Assembly (NCBI RefSeq): GCF_007004645.1
Contig: NZ_ML660019.1
Coordinates: 516,437 to 580,436, forward strand
From: Aliiroseovarius halocynthiae
GTDB lineage: Bacteria; Pseudomonadota; Alphaproteobacteria; Rhodobacterales; Rhodobacteraceae
DNA: 64,000 nt
Direction: 5' to 3'
Part shown: in pieces, positions 43,516 through 52,752 of the stretch
How the letters are laid out: every line of letters begins with the position of its first letter
Numbering within the stretch: position 1 is the stretch's first letter
Notes under the pieces: model-generated
Told to the model about the DNA's origin: nothing
What the model saw: the letters and a program-made list of their open reading frames with translations, nothing else
The model's database searches: none
Program-made: the position numbers and the translations under genes

Positions 43516-44073
43516 TCAGCGCCCGAAATCTTCCAGTGCGCGATGATCGATTTCTGTCAGGATGGTCTTCATGGTTTCGATCGATGTGCCTTTTGCCTGG
43601 ATCAAGATGCGCCCGTCGACGATGCCTGACAGCTCTCCATCTTGGTTCAGGTACTTCATCCGCCCCACACGTTCCAATTTCATACCCATGAGGCCGGCAT
43701 TCTGCATCATGCCCGACAATGCCCCCACCATCGGGTTGTCTGCCATGATAGTAATCGTAAAGCTTTCGGACCCATCGCTATAGGTTGCTTCGGACCCCGC
43801 ACCGCCGCCAAAGATCGCCATGCCTGCGCTGACTTCGGTCGAGACTTCGCGCGTCCAGCCTTCAGGGGCCTCTGGCAGGAATTTCGCCAAATCGGCGGTC
43901 TTCATTTCCTGCATCAACTGTTTGGCAAATTCCAATTCTTCCAGCGCGTAAGACAGATCGCCTTCTTCATAGGCTGTCAGGGCGGATTTCAGGGTGTCGG
44001 ACACCTCATCCGCATGTGCGAAACCTGGGGTTAGAAGCGTGGCTGCCAGGGCCAGACTGCGTAAATAGGACAT
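43516..44073 (-). CDS. Secreted protein of unknown function
   Basis: A 185-residue protein with a signal peptide (residues 1-21, ending AHA before DEV). The mature part starts with an alpha-helical stretch (SALTAYEEGDLSYALEELEFAKQLM) that looks like one TPR-like unit, then a glycine-rich centre (AIFGGGAGSEATY) and a C-terminal beta-rich part. ATG 44073 has AGGAGGG in front. It follows the P1 peptidase gene by 35 bp, so the two are likely co-transcribed. No function is assigned. Confidence 0.8.
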   Translation of the reverse strand: MSYLRSLALAATLLTPGFAHADEVSDTLKSALTAYEEGDLSYALEELEFAKQLMQEMKTADLAKFLPEAPEGWTREVSTEVSAGMAIFGGGAGSEATYSDGSESFTITIMADNPMVGALSGMMQNAGLMGMKLERVGRMKYLNQDGELSGIVDGRILIQAKGTSIETMKTILTEIDHRALEDFGR

Positions 44074-44108
44074 GCGTCCCTCCTTATTGAAATTGGGCAT
44101 CGGGCCCT

Positions 44109-45095
44109 TCATGAAAATTTTTGCGCCCATGTGGGCAAATTGTCCCCTGGATAAGGGCGCGCAGCGTGGACGCCGCGTGCAATGGCACGCGCCAAGCATG
44201 TGGCCGCCGCATGGCCTAGTCTTAACGCATCAAAGCCGGGATCGGATAGGGTCATTTTTCCCGTAGAGGCTGCAAAGATCAGATCGCCGTCAAACGGTGT
44301 GTGGCTGGGGTGGATGGCGCGGGCCATGCCGTCATGGGCAGCGGTGGCAAGCCGTGTGCATTGCGCCTGATCCAGATCAGCATCGGTGGCGATGATGGCG
44401 ATTGTGGTGTTTTCGCCCAACTGCGCTTCGGGGCGCGGTTCAAGCCCTGGATTATGCTGCCCCATCCCGCGCGCGCCGAATTCGCCGTCCATCTCCCACG
44501 GGGCGGCCCAGAACGCGGCGCCGTCGCCCATCGTAACAGACCCCAGCGCGTTAACGGCGACCAAAGCCCCCACTGTAACGCCATTGTCCAAAACCAAAGA
44601 CGCCGATCCAAGCCCGCCTTTCAGGCCTGCAGTGGTTGCGCCAAACCCGGCGCCATGACTGCCAATCATGAATTCGGTCGATGCCGACGAATAGGCTGCG
44701 CGCCCAAACCCCTTATAGGGGTTCTGGGCCCAACCCTTGTCGCCACCATTCAGAAGGTCAAACAGGATGGCTCCGGAAACGATGGGCACGTGTTGGTCGC
44801 CCACCTGAAACCCGCGCCCTTCTTCGCGCAACGCATCCGCGACACCTGACGCGGCGTCCAGCCCGAAGGCAGACCCGCCGGACAACACTAAGGCGTCCAC
44901 CTGTTGCACCAGTTTGTCCGGGGCCAGCAGATCCGTCTCGCGCGTGCCGGGGGCACCGCCCATGACATGGACACCTGTGGTAAAGGGCGCATCGCCCACC
45001 AAGACTGTGGCGCCGGTCTTGATGACCGGATCGTCAGCATTGCCAACACGCAGCCCTGCGACGTCTGTGATCAGATTTCGGGATCCCGGTTTCAT
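44109..45095 (-). CDS. P1-family (S58) N-terminal nucleophile peptidase, DmpA/BapA-like
   Basis: A 328-residue protein with NLITDVAGLRVGNADD, ALVLSGGSAFGLDAASGV and GENTTIAIIATDADLD; the last is the region of autocatalytic cleavage and the nucleophile in DmpA and beta-aminopeptidase BapA. Family members release N-terminal residues, including D- and beta-amino acids. No signal peptide is evident, so it is cytoplasmic or exported by another route. Confidence 0.9.
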   Translation of the reverse strand: MKPGSRNLITDVAGLRVGNADDPVIKTGATVLVGDAPFTTGVHVMGGAPGTRETDLLAPDKLVQQVDALVLSGGSAFGLDAASGVADALREEGRGFQVGDQHVPIVSGAILFDLLNGGDKGWAQNPYKGFGRAAYSSASTEFMIGSHGAGFGATTAGLKGGLGSASLVLDNGVTVGALVAVNALGSVTMGDGAAFWAAPWEMDGEFGARGMGQHNPGLEPRPEAQLGENTTIAIIATDADLDQAQCTRLATAAHDGMARAIHPSHTPFDGDLIFAASTGKMTLSDPGFDALRLGHAAATCLARAIARGVHAARPYPGDNLPTWAQKFS

Positions 45096-45182
45096 GGGCG
45101 GTCCTTCCGTTGCTTACCAATTTCTAACGCGATGTGGCGTGCAACAGAAGGATCAACTTAAACGCGGGTCATTGGGGTCGGC

Positions 45183-46394
45183 CTATAGCTGGTCCACCGC
45201 AATGTCGCGATCATGGAAGCGCAGGATTTCTATGTTGCGCAACGTATCAGTTCCAATTCCGTCACCACTGACCTGAACACCCGCGGCGTTTTTGCTTACG
45301 GTCACTTGTGACGATGCCATGTCGAACTGCACCACATCCTGTCCGGCCTGCCCGTCGATCATATTGTCGCCTGCATTGCCGATCAGGATGTTGTCGTGGT
45401 CATTGCCTGACAGGCCAGAGGGCAGATCGCCCAGAAGTCGCGCGTTCAGCAGATATTGCGATTTATGCGTATAGGGCTGGTCAGAGTTCAGGCTCATGTC
45501 GAAGGTGCCGCTGAAACTCGGGTCGATCCGGGCCATATAAGTGATCATGTCGGGCAGGAAGCTTTCGACCAGTGCGGTGCCCTGCGGGTCCAGCTTGCGG
45601 ACATCCGCGCGCGTCTTCGGCTCGTAAATCCCCCACATGCCATATTGGCCGTCCGTCCAGCCTGCCCAATAGCCATAATAGCTGTCCAAAATGGCAGCGA
45701 GGTATTCTTGCTGCAGACTGCCTTCAGCGCCCAGCTCTTTGATCCAGCCCGCGATGTCGGGCATGCGTTCGGTGCTTCCCCACACACCGCTTTCCATTGC
45801 GTCCGCAGTGGCCTTGGCGGCCTCCACCTGGAACGTATCTTTCAGTGCGCCATCTGTGTTGCGGGTTCCGATGCCATAGTCATGGACCATGTGGAAGATT
45901 TCTTCGAAACCGGCGTCTCGCTGCTCGTAGTCATTGGTCAGATAGGGCAGGGATCCTTCGACGGGGAATTCAAGTTCGTAAAGGGGTTGGCCGACCAATG
46001 CCCAGCCCCAAATCGGGCTGCTGCCGTCGGCGCCGCCGGGCAGGACCATTTGCGCACCGTTTTCGGCCATGGTGTTTGCAACAGCAGTTTTGTCTGCACC
46101 ATAGCGAGAGCCGGGAACATCAGTCAGATAAAAGTCCAGAATGTTATACGCGCGCAACAATTGCTCGTCCGAGACATCATCTGTCGCCAGAAGTGGGACG
46201 GTGCCACCATTCGGGGTCTTGTAGGCGATGAACTTGTCATAGTTGCGTCGCACGATAAGCCCGAATTCCCCAAGATCTCGCTGGATCAACGAAGGTTCGG
46301 GATAGGAAGTATAGTTCGGGTTTTCATAGGTTTGTGCAAGTGCACCAGATGCGGCGCAAATTGCGATTGCGGTCGCTGCATAGACACGTTTCAT
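45183..46394 (-). CDS. Exported protein with C-terminal RTX-type repeats
   Basis: A 403-residue protein with a Sec signal peptide (residues 1-20). The large middle domain is not recognised; it contains a histidine-acid cluster, EEIFHMVHDYG (residues 164-174), that could bind metal. The C-terminus has degenerate RTX nonapeptides (GNDHDNILIGNAGDNMIDG) and a tail (SGDGIGTDTLRNIEILRF) common to haemolysin-type proteins of Rhodobacterales. ATG 46394 follows GAGGA; the frame stays open much further upstream but without coding likeness. Having both a signal peptide and RTX tail is unusual. Confidence 0.8.
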   Translation of the reverse strand: MKRVYAATAIAICAASGALAQTYENPNYTSYPEPSLIQRDLGEFGLIVRRNYDKFIAYKTPNGGTVPLLATDDVSDEQLLRAYNILDFYLTDVPGSRYGADKTAVANTMAENGAQMVLPGGADGSSPIWGWALVGQPLYELEFPVEGSLPYLTNDYEQRDAGFEEIFHMVHDYGIGTRNTDGALKDTFQVEAAKATADAMESGVWGSTERMPDIAGWIKELGAEGSLQQEYLAAILDSYYGYWAGWTDGQYGMWGIYEPKTRADVRKLDPQGTALVESFLPDMITYMARIDPSFSGTFDMSLNSDQPYTHKSQYLLNARLLGDLPSGLSGNDHDNILIGNAGDNMIDGQAGQDVVQFDMASSQVTVSKNAAGVQVSGDGIGTDTLRNIEILRFHDRDIAVDQL

Positions 46395-46525
46395 ATTTTC
46401 ATCCTCGATGATGCGCGTTCTCAGAGATGTCGTGATTGAGATGTGTAAGCGTTTGAGAAAAATCAACGTTGGGCAGGGCGTTTTAGCTTTCCCATTGCGG
46501 TCAGCAGCGGAATTTTGCCGCCGCC

Positions 46526-47266
46526 TTAAATACAACGCCCGCCGTCGACTTCCATTGCCACGCCCGTCACCATCGACGCTTCGTCGGAGCAAAGGAAACA
46601 TGCCGCATTCCCCATATCCTCGGGGGTCGAGAAGCGCCCGATCGGAATGGTCGACACGAACTTTTCGCGCATCTCGGGCGTGTCTTCCCCCATGAAGCTG
46701 GACAACAGCGGAGTTTCCCCAGCAACCGGGCAGATCGCGTTCACGCGGACGCCATGCGGGGCCAGTTCGACGGCCATGGTCTTGGTCGCAGTGATCATCC
46801 AGCCTTTTGAGGCGTTGTACCAATTCAGGTTCGGGCGCGGACTGAGGCCAGCCGTCGAGGCGACGTTCAACACGGCCCCGGTGCCAGCGGCCTTCATGCC
46901 CGGTACGAAATAGCGGGCGGTTAGGTAAACGGATTTGGCATTCACAGCCAACACGCGGTCAAATTCACCCTCATCGACCTCTTCCATCGGTTTGGGCAGG
47001 TGGGTGATGCCCGCATTGTTCACCACGATGTCCACATGGCCCCACAGCTCGTGCGCGGCGCGTGCCATCTGGGCAACGCTGTCCCCGGACGAGACATCGA
47101 CATGATGTGCCACGCCTTCGATGTCAGCAGCGACCGCGCGGGCCAGTTCGTCATTCAGATCGGCAACCATGACGCGGGCGCCCTCGGCTGCGAATTTGCG
47201 CACGATGCCAGCACCAAAGCCTGACGCGCCGCCTGTGATGATGGCTGTTTTGTCCTGAAGCCGCAT
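46526..47266 (-). CDS. SDR-family oxidoreductase (FabG-like)
   Basis: A 246-residue short-chain dehydrogenase: NAD(P) motif TGGASGFGAG, NNAG, catalytic Ser in ASTAG and the YNASK motif (WYNASKGW). ATG 47266 is 5 bases behind AGGAGGT; the GTG two codons upstream falls in this site. An Asp-type acidic residue after the second strand (VADLND) suggests NAD+ preference. It follows ycaQ by 53 bp and is the last gene of the long minus-strand unit; the substrate is unknown. Confidence 0.92.
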   Translation of the reverse strand: MRLQDKTAIITGGASGFGAGIVRKFAAEGARVMVADLNDELARAVAADIEGVAHHVDVSSGDSVAQMARAAHELWGHVDIVVNNAGITHLPKPMEEVDEGEFDRVLAVNAKSVYLTARYFVPGMKAAGTGAVLNVASTAGLSPRPNLNWYNASKGWMITATKTMAVELAPHGVRVNAICPVAGETPLLSSFMGEDTPEMREKFVSTIPIGRFSTPEDMGNAACFLCSDEASMVTGVAMEVDGGRCI

Positions 47267-47319
47267 GGTCACCTCCTGATTTTACGGGCAGCTTGCGCCC
47301 AATCGGATCGATGTGCAAG

Positions 47320-48477
47320 TCAGCTGCGCGGGGTGTGCCAAGTGGTGTTGGTCAGCCCTGCAAATCGCGCAAATCGAGTCAATTCAGCGTCAAGTTTTGC
47401 GTGGCGTGCCGCGCCCCAGCGGGTGCCGGATTCGGGCCAAAAACCGATGACGGACAAGTCGCCACTTTTGCGATCCGCTTTCAACTCGATCCGGCCGACG
47501 AAACGGTCGCCCTCCAGCAGCGGATAGACATAGTAACCCCAGCGCCGTTTGGCTTTCGGTACGAACATTTCGTTTCGGTAATCAAAGCCAAACAGCTTCT
47601 CAAGCCGCGCGCGGTCGCGGATGGCGGGGTCAAATGGGTTGAGAATGCGCAGGCGCGTTGTTGGGGCTGGCAGGGTTTCGAGGCGCACCTCGATATCCTG
47701 TGGGGCGAGCGCGGCATAGATGTTCCCGTCCGCGGTTTCGATCTGAACCGGAATCAGGTCGGCATGCTCGCACCACGCCTTTGCCTCGTGCGCACGCATC
47801 GCGTCCCAGAAGCGTCCAATTTCGCCCGTCGTACCAAAGGATAACCGATCCAGCGCGGCGCTGCACAGCCAATCAACGGCATCCGAGTCCGGTATTGGAT
47901 CATGGGTGGGGAAGACCCGCTTCCCCAGATCATAGAACTTCACGAAATTCTTTCGGTGGCAGGTGGCAAGCTCGCCTGCATACCACATCTGATCCAACGC
48001 TTTTTTATGCGGAGGTCGCGCCCACATCTCGCGCTTTTCGACCTTGGTGTCGAAGGCATGGGTGGACAAGGCACCTTCGCGTTCGATGCGATCCCGGATC
48101 TCGGTGATTTGCGCCTTGGCAAGGCCAGACTGATACCACTCGCTGCGCCCAACATGTGCGCCCAGACGGTCAAACTGCCGCGTCCAGTATGGCAAGACAC
48201 GTATGTCGATCAAGCTGGCATCATGGGTGAAATGTTCGAAGATTGTGCGATCCGAAAGCTGCTTCCAAATCGCGCCCTCGCGGACGTTCTGGTTGCGGCT
48301 CCACAGGATGTGATTATGCGCACGGGTCACGTTTCGGATCGTGTCGATCTGCACGAAACCGAGCCGCCAGATCATGTCTTGCAGATCGAACGCTCCCGTC
48401 GGCGTTTCCGCCAACAGGTTCGTTGACAGCCAAAGGTGCCGCGCCTGCCGGTTCGAGATCTTAAACGCGGCGCTCAT
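47320..48477 (-). CDS. YcaQ/AlkX-type winged-helix DNA glycosylase
   Basis: A 385-residue member of the HTH_42 (AlkZ/YcaQ) family. The catalytic site motif is QID (Gln43-Asp45, in RLGFVQIDTI), the Q-hydrophobic-D form typical of E. coli YcaQ, which unhooks interstrand crosslinks and removes bulky N-alkyl bases. The N-terminal segment and the tandem winged-helix region follow. It sits 2 bp after the thioesterase gene, inside a metabolic operon, an unexpected place for a repair enzyme. Confidence 0.9.
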   Translation of the reverse strand: MSAAFKISNRQARHLWLSTNLLAETPTGAFDLQDMIWRLGFVQIDTIRNVTRAHNHILWSRNQNVREGAIWKQLSDRTIFEHFTHDASLIDIRVLPYWTRQFDRLGAHVGRSEWYQSGLAKAQITEIRDRIEREGALSTHAFDTKVEKREMWARPPHKKALDQMWYAGELATCHRKNFVKFYDLGKRVFPTHDPIPDSDAVDWLCSAALDRLSFGTTGEIGRFWDAMRAHEAKAWCEHADLIPVQIETADGNIYAALAPQDIEVRLETLPAPTTRLRILNPFDPAIRDRARLEKLFGFDYRNEMFVPKAKRRWGYYVYPLLEGDRFVGRIELKADRKSGDLSVIGFWPESGTRWGAARHAKLDAELTRFARFAGLTNTTWHTPRS

Positions 48478-48479
48478 GA

Positions 48480-48902
48480 TCAGCCCTCGACCAGAAAGGC
48501 TTGCATCTGAGTTTTTAGATCCTCGTCGATCACCGTGGCTTTGCGCGCCTTAAGATCCATTAATACGCATTTCGCCGTCACATCGAACAAGAGCGTGTCA
48601 TCTGCCCCGCGATACATCCAGTGCTGGAACGTTGCCGAGCGACGCCCGACATCTGCAATCCCCGAACGCATATAGATCCATTCGCCCGCCAGAACCTCGC
48701 GGTGATAGGTGGCGTCAGAATGGACCATCGCAAAGGCTTGGCGACGCCCGCCTGTCAGCTGGTCATGCCCCAGCCCGAAGGCCGTCATCAAGCCCAGACC
48801 TGCATCCGAAACACAGCCAAAATAGCGGCTGATGTTCATATGCCCCAGCATGTCACAGTCAGTTGGGTCGATCACCCGGCGGTAGGTTTCGATGATGGCC
48901 AT
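48480..48902 (-). CDS. Hotdog-fold acyl-CoA thioesterase (4HBT type)
   Basis: A 140-residue hotdog protein with the 4HBT active-site pattern DCDMLGHMNISRYF (catalytic Asp17, His21, Asn23), the usual length of a single-domain enzyme. It hydrolyses acyl-CoA to acid and CoA; the chain length is not predictable. It lies between the aldehyde dehydrogenase and ycaQ genes with gaps of 11 and 2 bp. Confidence 0.88.
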   Translation of the reverse strand: MAIIETYRRVIDPTDCDMLGHMNISRYFGCVSDAGLGLMTAFGLGHDQLTGGRRQAFAMVHSDATYHREVLAGEWIYMRSGIADVGRRSATFQHWMYRGADDTLLFDVTAKCVLMDLKARKATVIDEDLKTQMQAFLVEG

Positions 48903-48913
48903 TGGGCCTCCTG

Positions 48914-50353
48914 TCAGTCGTGTTTCGCGGCGACGGTTTTCAGTTGCGAGAACCCATAAAGCGCCTCGAACCCTTTTTCGCGTCCATGGCCCGATTTGCC
49001 AACCCCGCCGAAGGGCAATTCGACGCCGCCGCCCGCACCGTAATTGTTGATAAAGACCTGACCGGCGCGCAGGCGTTTGGCCAGCCGCATTTGCCGTGCA
49101 CCATTGGCAGTCCAGATGCTGGCGACCAAACCATAGTCGGTGTTGTTGGCGATGTGGACGGCGTCCTCTTCTGTGTCAAACGGGATGATGACCTGAACCG
49201 GGCCGAAGATCTCGTCGCGGGCCAAGGGGTGATCCGGTGGAACATCGGCGAAAAGGGTGGGGGCCACATAGTGTCCGCCGTCCGGCGCGTTGGTGACCTT
49301 GCCTTGGCCGACGCGTCTCAAATCTGCGCCCTGTGCCAAGAAGCCCTCGACAATTTCTTTTTGTCGGGCCGAGATCAGCGGCCCGACATTCAAATCGGCG
49401 GTTGCGGGGCCGACCCGCAGCGCGCCATAGGCGGCCCCCAAACGCGTGACCAAGTCGTCATAAACGCTGCGCTGGACCAAAATACGCGAGCTGGCCGAGC
49501 AGGTCTGCCCCGCGTTCTGAATGCAGGCCCCGACAAGGAAAGGCAGGGCTGCATCAAGATCGGCGTCTTCAAAGACCAGTTGAGGCGACTTGCCCCCAAG
49601 CTCTAGCGTCACGGGCACCACGTTTTGGGCCGCCGCGGCCTGCACCAGACCACCCACCGGAACTGACCCGGTGAAGCTGATATGATCGACGTCTGGATGC
49701 GCTGACAGGGCGGCCCCAGCTTCCTCGCCTAGACCCGTCACGACGTTGAGCGCGCCTTTGGGTAGGCCCGCTTCCTCGGCCAATCGCGCGAAGGCGAGGG
49801 CGGTCAGGCAGGCCTCTTCCGCAGGTTTCAAGACGCAGGCATTGCCCATCGCCAATGCCGCCCCGACCGACCGCCCGATGATCTGCATGGGGTAATTCCA
49901 CGGCACGATATGACCCGTCACGCCATGCGGTTCACGTAGGGTATAGACGGTGTAGCCGTCTAGATAAGGGATCGTCTCGCCCATCACCTTGTCCGCCGCG
50001 CCGCCGTAGAATTCCATATATCGGGCCAGTGCAATGGCGTCGTTTCTGGCCTGTGTCAGAGGCTTGCCGACATCGCGGGCTTCCAGCGCCGTCAGATCGT
50101 CAATGCGGGTCTGAACCAGCTGGCCGATACGTGTCAGGATGCGGCCACGTTCGACCGCTGTCATGCGGCCCCAATCGCCATCCAAAGCGGTTCGCGCAGC
50201 TAAGACCGCCGCGTCCACATCCTTTGCGCTGCCCCGGCCAATACGGGTGAATTTTTCGCCAGTCGAGGGGTCTTCGACAGGCAAAGTATCCGTCGCCTTT
50301 TGCCAGTCTCCGCCGATCAGGATTTCCGTGGGATCAAACCAAAGCGCGTCCAT
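48914..50353 (-). CDS. NAD(P)+-dependent aldehyde dehydrogenase
   Basis: A 479-residue ALDH superfamily enzyme with LELGGKSPQLVFEDADLDAA (general base Glu) and NAGQTCSASSRILV (catalytic Cys). The Rossmann segment reads VPWNYPMQIIGRSVGAALAMGN. It directly abuts the ABC-transporter ATPase gene, so the aldehyde may derive from an imported compound (inference). It differs clearly from gabD in this window. Confidence 0.92.
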   Translation of the reverse strand: MDALWFDPTEILIGGDWQKATDTLPVEDPSTGEKFTRIGRGSAKDVDAAVLAARTALDGDWGRMTAVERGRILTRIGQLVQTRIDDLTALEARDVGKPLTQARNDAIALARYMEFYGGAADKVMGETIPYLDGYTVYTLREPHGVTGHIVPWNYPMQIIGRSVGAALAMGNACVLKPAEEACLTALAFARLAEEAGLPKGALNVVTGLGEEAGAALSAHPDVDHISFTGSVPVGGLVQAAAAQNVVPVTLELGGKSPQLVFEDADLDAALPFLVGACIQNAGQTCSASSRILVQRSVYDDLVTRLGAAYGALRVGPATADLNVGPLISARQKEIVEGFLAQGADLRRVGQGKVTNAPDGGHYVAPTLFADVPPDHPLARDEIFGPVQVIIPFDTEEDAVHIANNTDYGLVASIWTANGARQMRLAKRLRAGQVFINNYGAGGGVELPFGGVGKSGHGREKGFEALYGFSQLKTVAAKHD

Positions 50354-51931
50354 TCAAGCCGTCCTCCACGCAGGCGGGATTTTCGGCGCCGCGTTTATCA
50401 GGTTTCGAGTGTAGTCATGTTGTGGGGTGGTGAACACGGTTTCCGTTTCACCTTCTTCCACGATCTGGCCTGCGCGCATCACCAAAACGCGGCCGGTGAC
50501 ATTGCGCACAACGCCAAGATCGTGGCTGATAAACAGATAGGCCAGCCCGTGCTTGGCCTGTAAATCTGCGAGCAGGTCAAGAATATCTGCGCGGATCGAG
50601 ACATCCAGCGCCGATACGGCCTCGTCCAACACAATCAGTTCGGGGCGCAGGATCAAGGCGCGGGCAATGGCGATGCGCTGACGTTGACCGCCGGAAAACT
50701 CGTGCGGATAGCGTGTCATGGCCTCACCCGGCAAGCCGACCTCGGCCAGCGCTTGACGCACCTGATCACGCCAATCTTCGGGCCGCGCGCCCAGCAGATG
50801 GAATGGCTCGGCCACCAGTTTTTCAACCTTCCAGCGCGGGTTGAAGCTGCCATAGGGGTCTTGGAACACGACCTGAAGTCCAGCGCGTCGCGCCGTGTCC
50901 ATGTCGGGCGAGATCGGGTCTCCGTTCAACAGGATGTCCCCACCTTGCAGCGCCTCAAGCCCCAAAATCGCGCGGCTGAGTGTAGACTTTCCACAGCCGC
51001 TTTCCCCCACCAGACCAAGGCTTTCGCCCTTGTTCAGCGTAAAGCTGACGCCATCCACCGCGCGAAACTGCGGGGCAGGGCCCAACAGCCGTGTGCGGGG
51101 CAGGGGGTAGTCGCGGATGGCGTTGTTTACTTGCAGAAGTGGAGCGGCACTTGGCTGCGCGATGCCCGCAGGCGCGTGGTTGGAAGCCTCAAGCAGTTGG
51201 CGCGTATAGGGGTGTGACATGGTGCGAAACAGTATCTCGGTTTCGCCCTGTTCGACGATCTTGCCTTTGCGCATGACCGCAACGCGATCGGCCATGCCCG
51301 CGACCACGGCCAGATCGTGGGTGATCAGAAGCAGGCCCATGCCTTCTTCCGCGACGAGTTCTTTCAACAAATCGAGGATCTGCGCCTGTGTGGTCACATC
51401 CAGCGCGGTGGTCGGTTCGTCCGCGATCAAAAGGTCGGGGTGCAGCGCGATGGCCATGGCGATGCAGACACGCTGGCGTTGCCCGCCCGACAGCTCGTGT
51501 GGGTAACGATCCAGTGGGACGCGATCTTGTGGCAGGCCAACACGGGTCAGTTTCTCGGCCGCCAGACGCAGTGCGCCGTCGCGCGAGATGGTCCTGTGGA
51601 TACGTGCGCATTCCGCGACCTGATCACCAATTGTTTGGACAGGATTTAGCGCGGTCATCGGTTCCTGAAAGATCATCGAGATCCTGCGCCCCCGCAGAGA
51701 ACACAACGCGTCATCGTCCAACCCGTTCAGGTCCAGCCCATCAAACATGATCTGGCCCGAGGCTTTTGCCCCGCGCGGCAAAAGGCCCATCACAGCCAGC
51801 GCTGTCATCGACTTGCCCGACCCGCTTTCGCCCACCAAGCCGATCACCTGGCCTGGCGCAATCGACAGGCCCACGTCTTGCAGAATGGGCGTATCGTGGA
51901 TCGACACCGAAAGGTTTTGCAGATCAATCAT
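50354..51931 (-). CDS. Opp/Dpp-type ABC transporter dual ATP-binding protein
   Basis: A 525-residue protein with two fused ATPase domains: Walker A GESGSGKS and GESGCGKS, signatures [14 protein letters not shown] and [14 protein letters not shown], and both Walker B DE pairs. This DppD-DppF fusion is usual for peptide/nickel/oligosaccharide importers. ATG 51931 overlaps the stop of the preceding permease gene. The upstream out-of-family residues of a longer frame are rejected. Confidence 0.93.
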   Translation of the reverse strand: MIDLQNLSVSIHDTPILQDVGLSIAPGQVIGLVGESGSGKSMTALAVMGLLPRGAKASGQIMFDGLDLNGLDDDALCSLRGRRISMIFQEPMTALNPVQTIGDQVAECARIHRTISRDGALRLAAEKLTRVGLPQDRVPLDRYPHELSGGQRQRVCIAMAIALHPDLLIADEPTTALDVTTQAQILDLLKELVAEEGMGLLLITHDLAVVAGMADRVAVMRKGKIVEQGETEILFRTMSHPYTRQLLEASNHAPAGIAQPSAAPLLQVNNAIRDYPLPRTRLLGPAPQFRAVDGVSFTLNKGESLGLVGESGCGKSTLSRAILGLEALQGGDILLNGDPISPDMDTARRAGLQVVFQDPYGSFNPRWKVEKLVAEPFHLLGARPEDWRDQVRQALAEVGLPGEAMTRYPHEFSGGQRQRIAIARALILRPELIVLDEAVSALDVSIRADILDLLADLQAKHGLAYLFISHDLGVVRNVTGRVLVMRAGQIVEEGETETVFTTPQHDYTRNLINAAPKIPPAWRTA

Positions 51932-52752
51932 TCGCGCGCCCTTCTGATCCGTGGGTCCAGAAGATCGCGCAGTCCGTCGCCGATCAGGTTCAGCCCAAGA
52001 ACCATGGCAACAATCGCCAGTCCGGGTGCGATGGCAAGGCGAGGCGTGGTATAGATCATGGTTTGTGCGTCCGCCAGCATCCGGCCCCAACTGGGCGTGG
52101 GCGGCTGCGCGCCAAGGCCAACATATGAAAGACCCGCTTCGGCCAGAATGCCCAGCGAGAACTGGATTGTTCCCTGCACGATCAACAGGTTGGCGATGTT
52201 GGGTAGAATGTGTTCGACACTGATCCGGATCTTTCCTTTTCCGGCCACCTTCGCCGCCATAATGAACTCTCGCGTCCAGATGGTCAGCGCGCCGCCACGG
52301 GCGACACGGGCGAAGACTGGGATGTTGAAAATTCCGATGGCGATGATGGCGTTGGTGGCTGATGGACCAAATGTGGCGGTGATCAGGATCGCGATGACCA
52401 GCGACGGGAAGGCGAAGATCAGGTCATTGCCGCGCATGATGACCTCGTCCAGCCAACTGCCGCGATTGGCGGCGGCCATCAGCCCCAAGGGAACGCCCAG
52501 CCCCATGCCAATCCCAACAGCCAGCACGGCCACCGAAATGGAGATCCGCCCGCCCTCCATCAGCATGGACAGAAGGTCTCGGCCAAAGTGGTCCGTACCA
52601 AGAAGATAGCTGGCCGACGGGGCTTTCAGCTTCTCTGCAATGTTCAGCGTCGTAACGTCATACGGGGTCCAAAGAAACGAGATCAACACAGCGGCAAGCA
52701 GCGACGTGCTGAGCGCGGCGCCGATCCAAAGCTGAACAGGGAGGCGGGTCAT
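51928..52752 (-). CDS. Opp/Dpp-type ABC transporter permease (DppC/OppC)
   Basis: A 274-residue inner-membrane permease with six helices expected. Family features are LGTDHFGRDLLSMLMEGGRIS near residue 50, and the EAA loop near GKGKIRISVEHILPNIANLL. It overlaps its neighbours by 4 bp on both sides. Confidence 0.92.
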   Translation of the reverse strand: MTRLPVQLWIGAALSTSLLAAVLISFLWTPYDVTTLNIAEKLKAPSASYLLGTDHFGRDLLSMLMEGGRISISVAVLAVGIGMGLGVPLGLMAAANRGSWLDEVIMRGNDLIFAFPSLVIAILITATFGPSATNAIIAIGIFNIPVFARVARGGALTIWTREFIMAAKVAGKGKIRISVEHILPNIANLLIVQGTIQFSLGILAEAGLSYVGLGAQPPTPSWGRMLADAQTMIYTTPRLAIAPGLAIVAMVLGLNLIGDGLRDLLDPRIRRARE

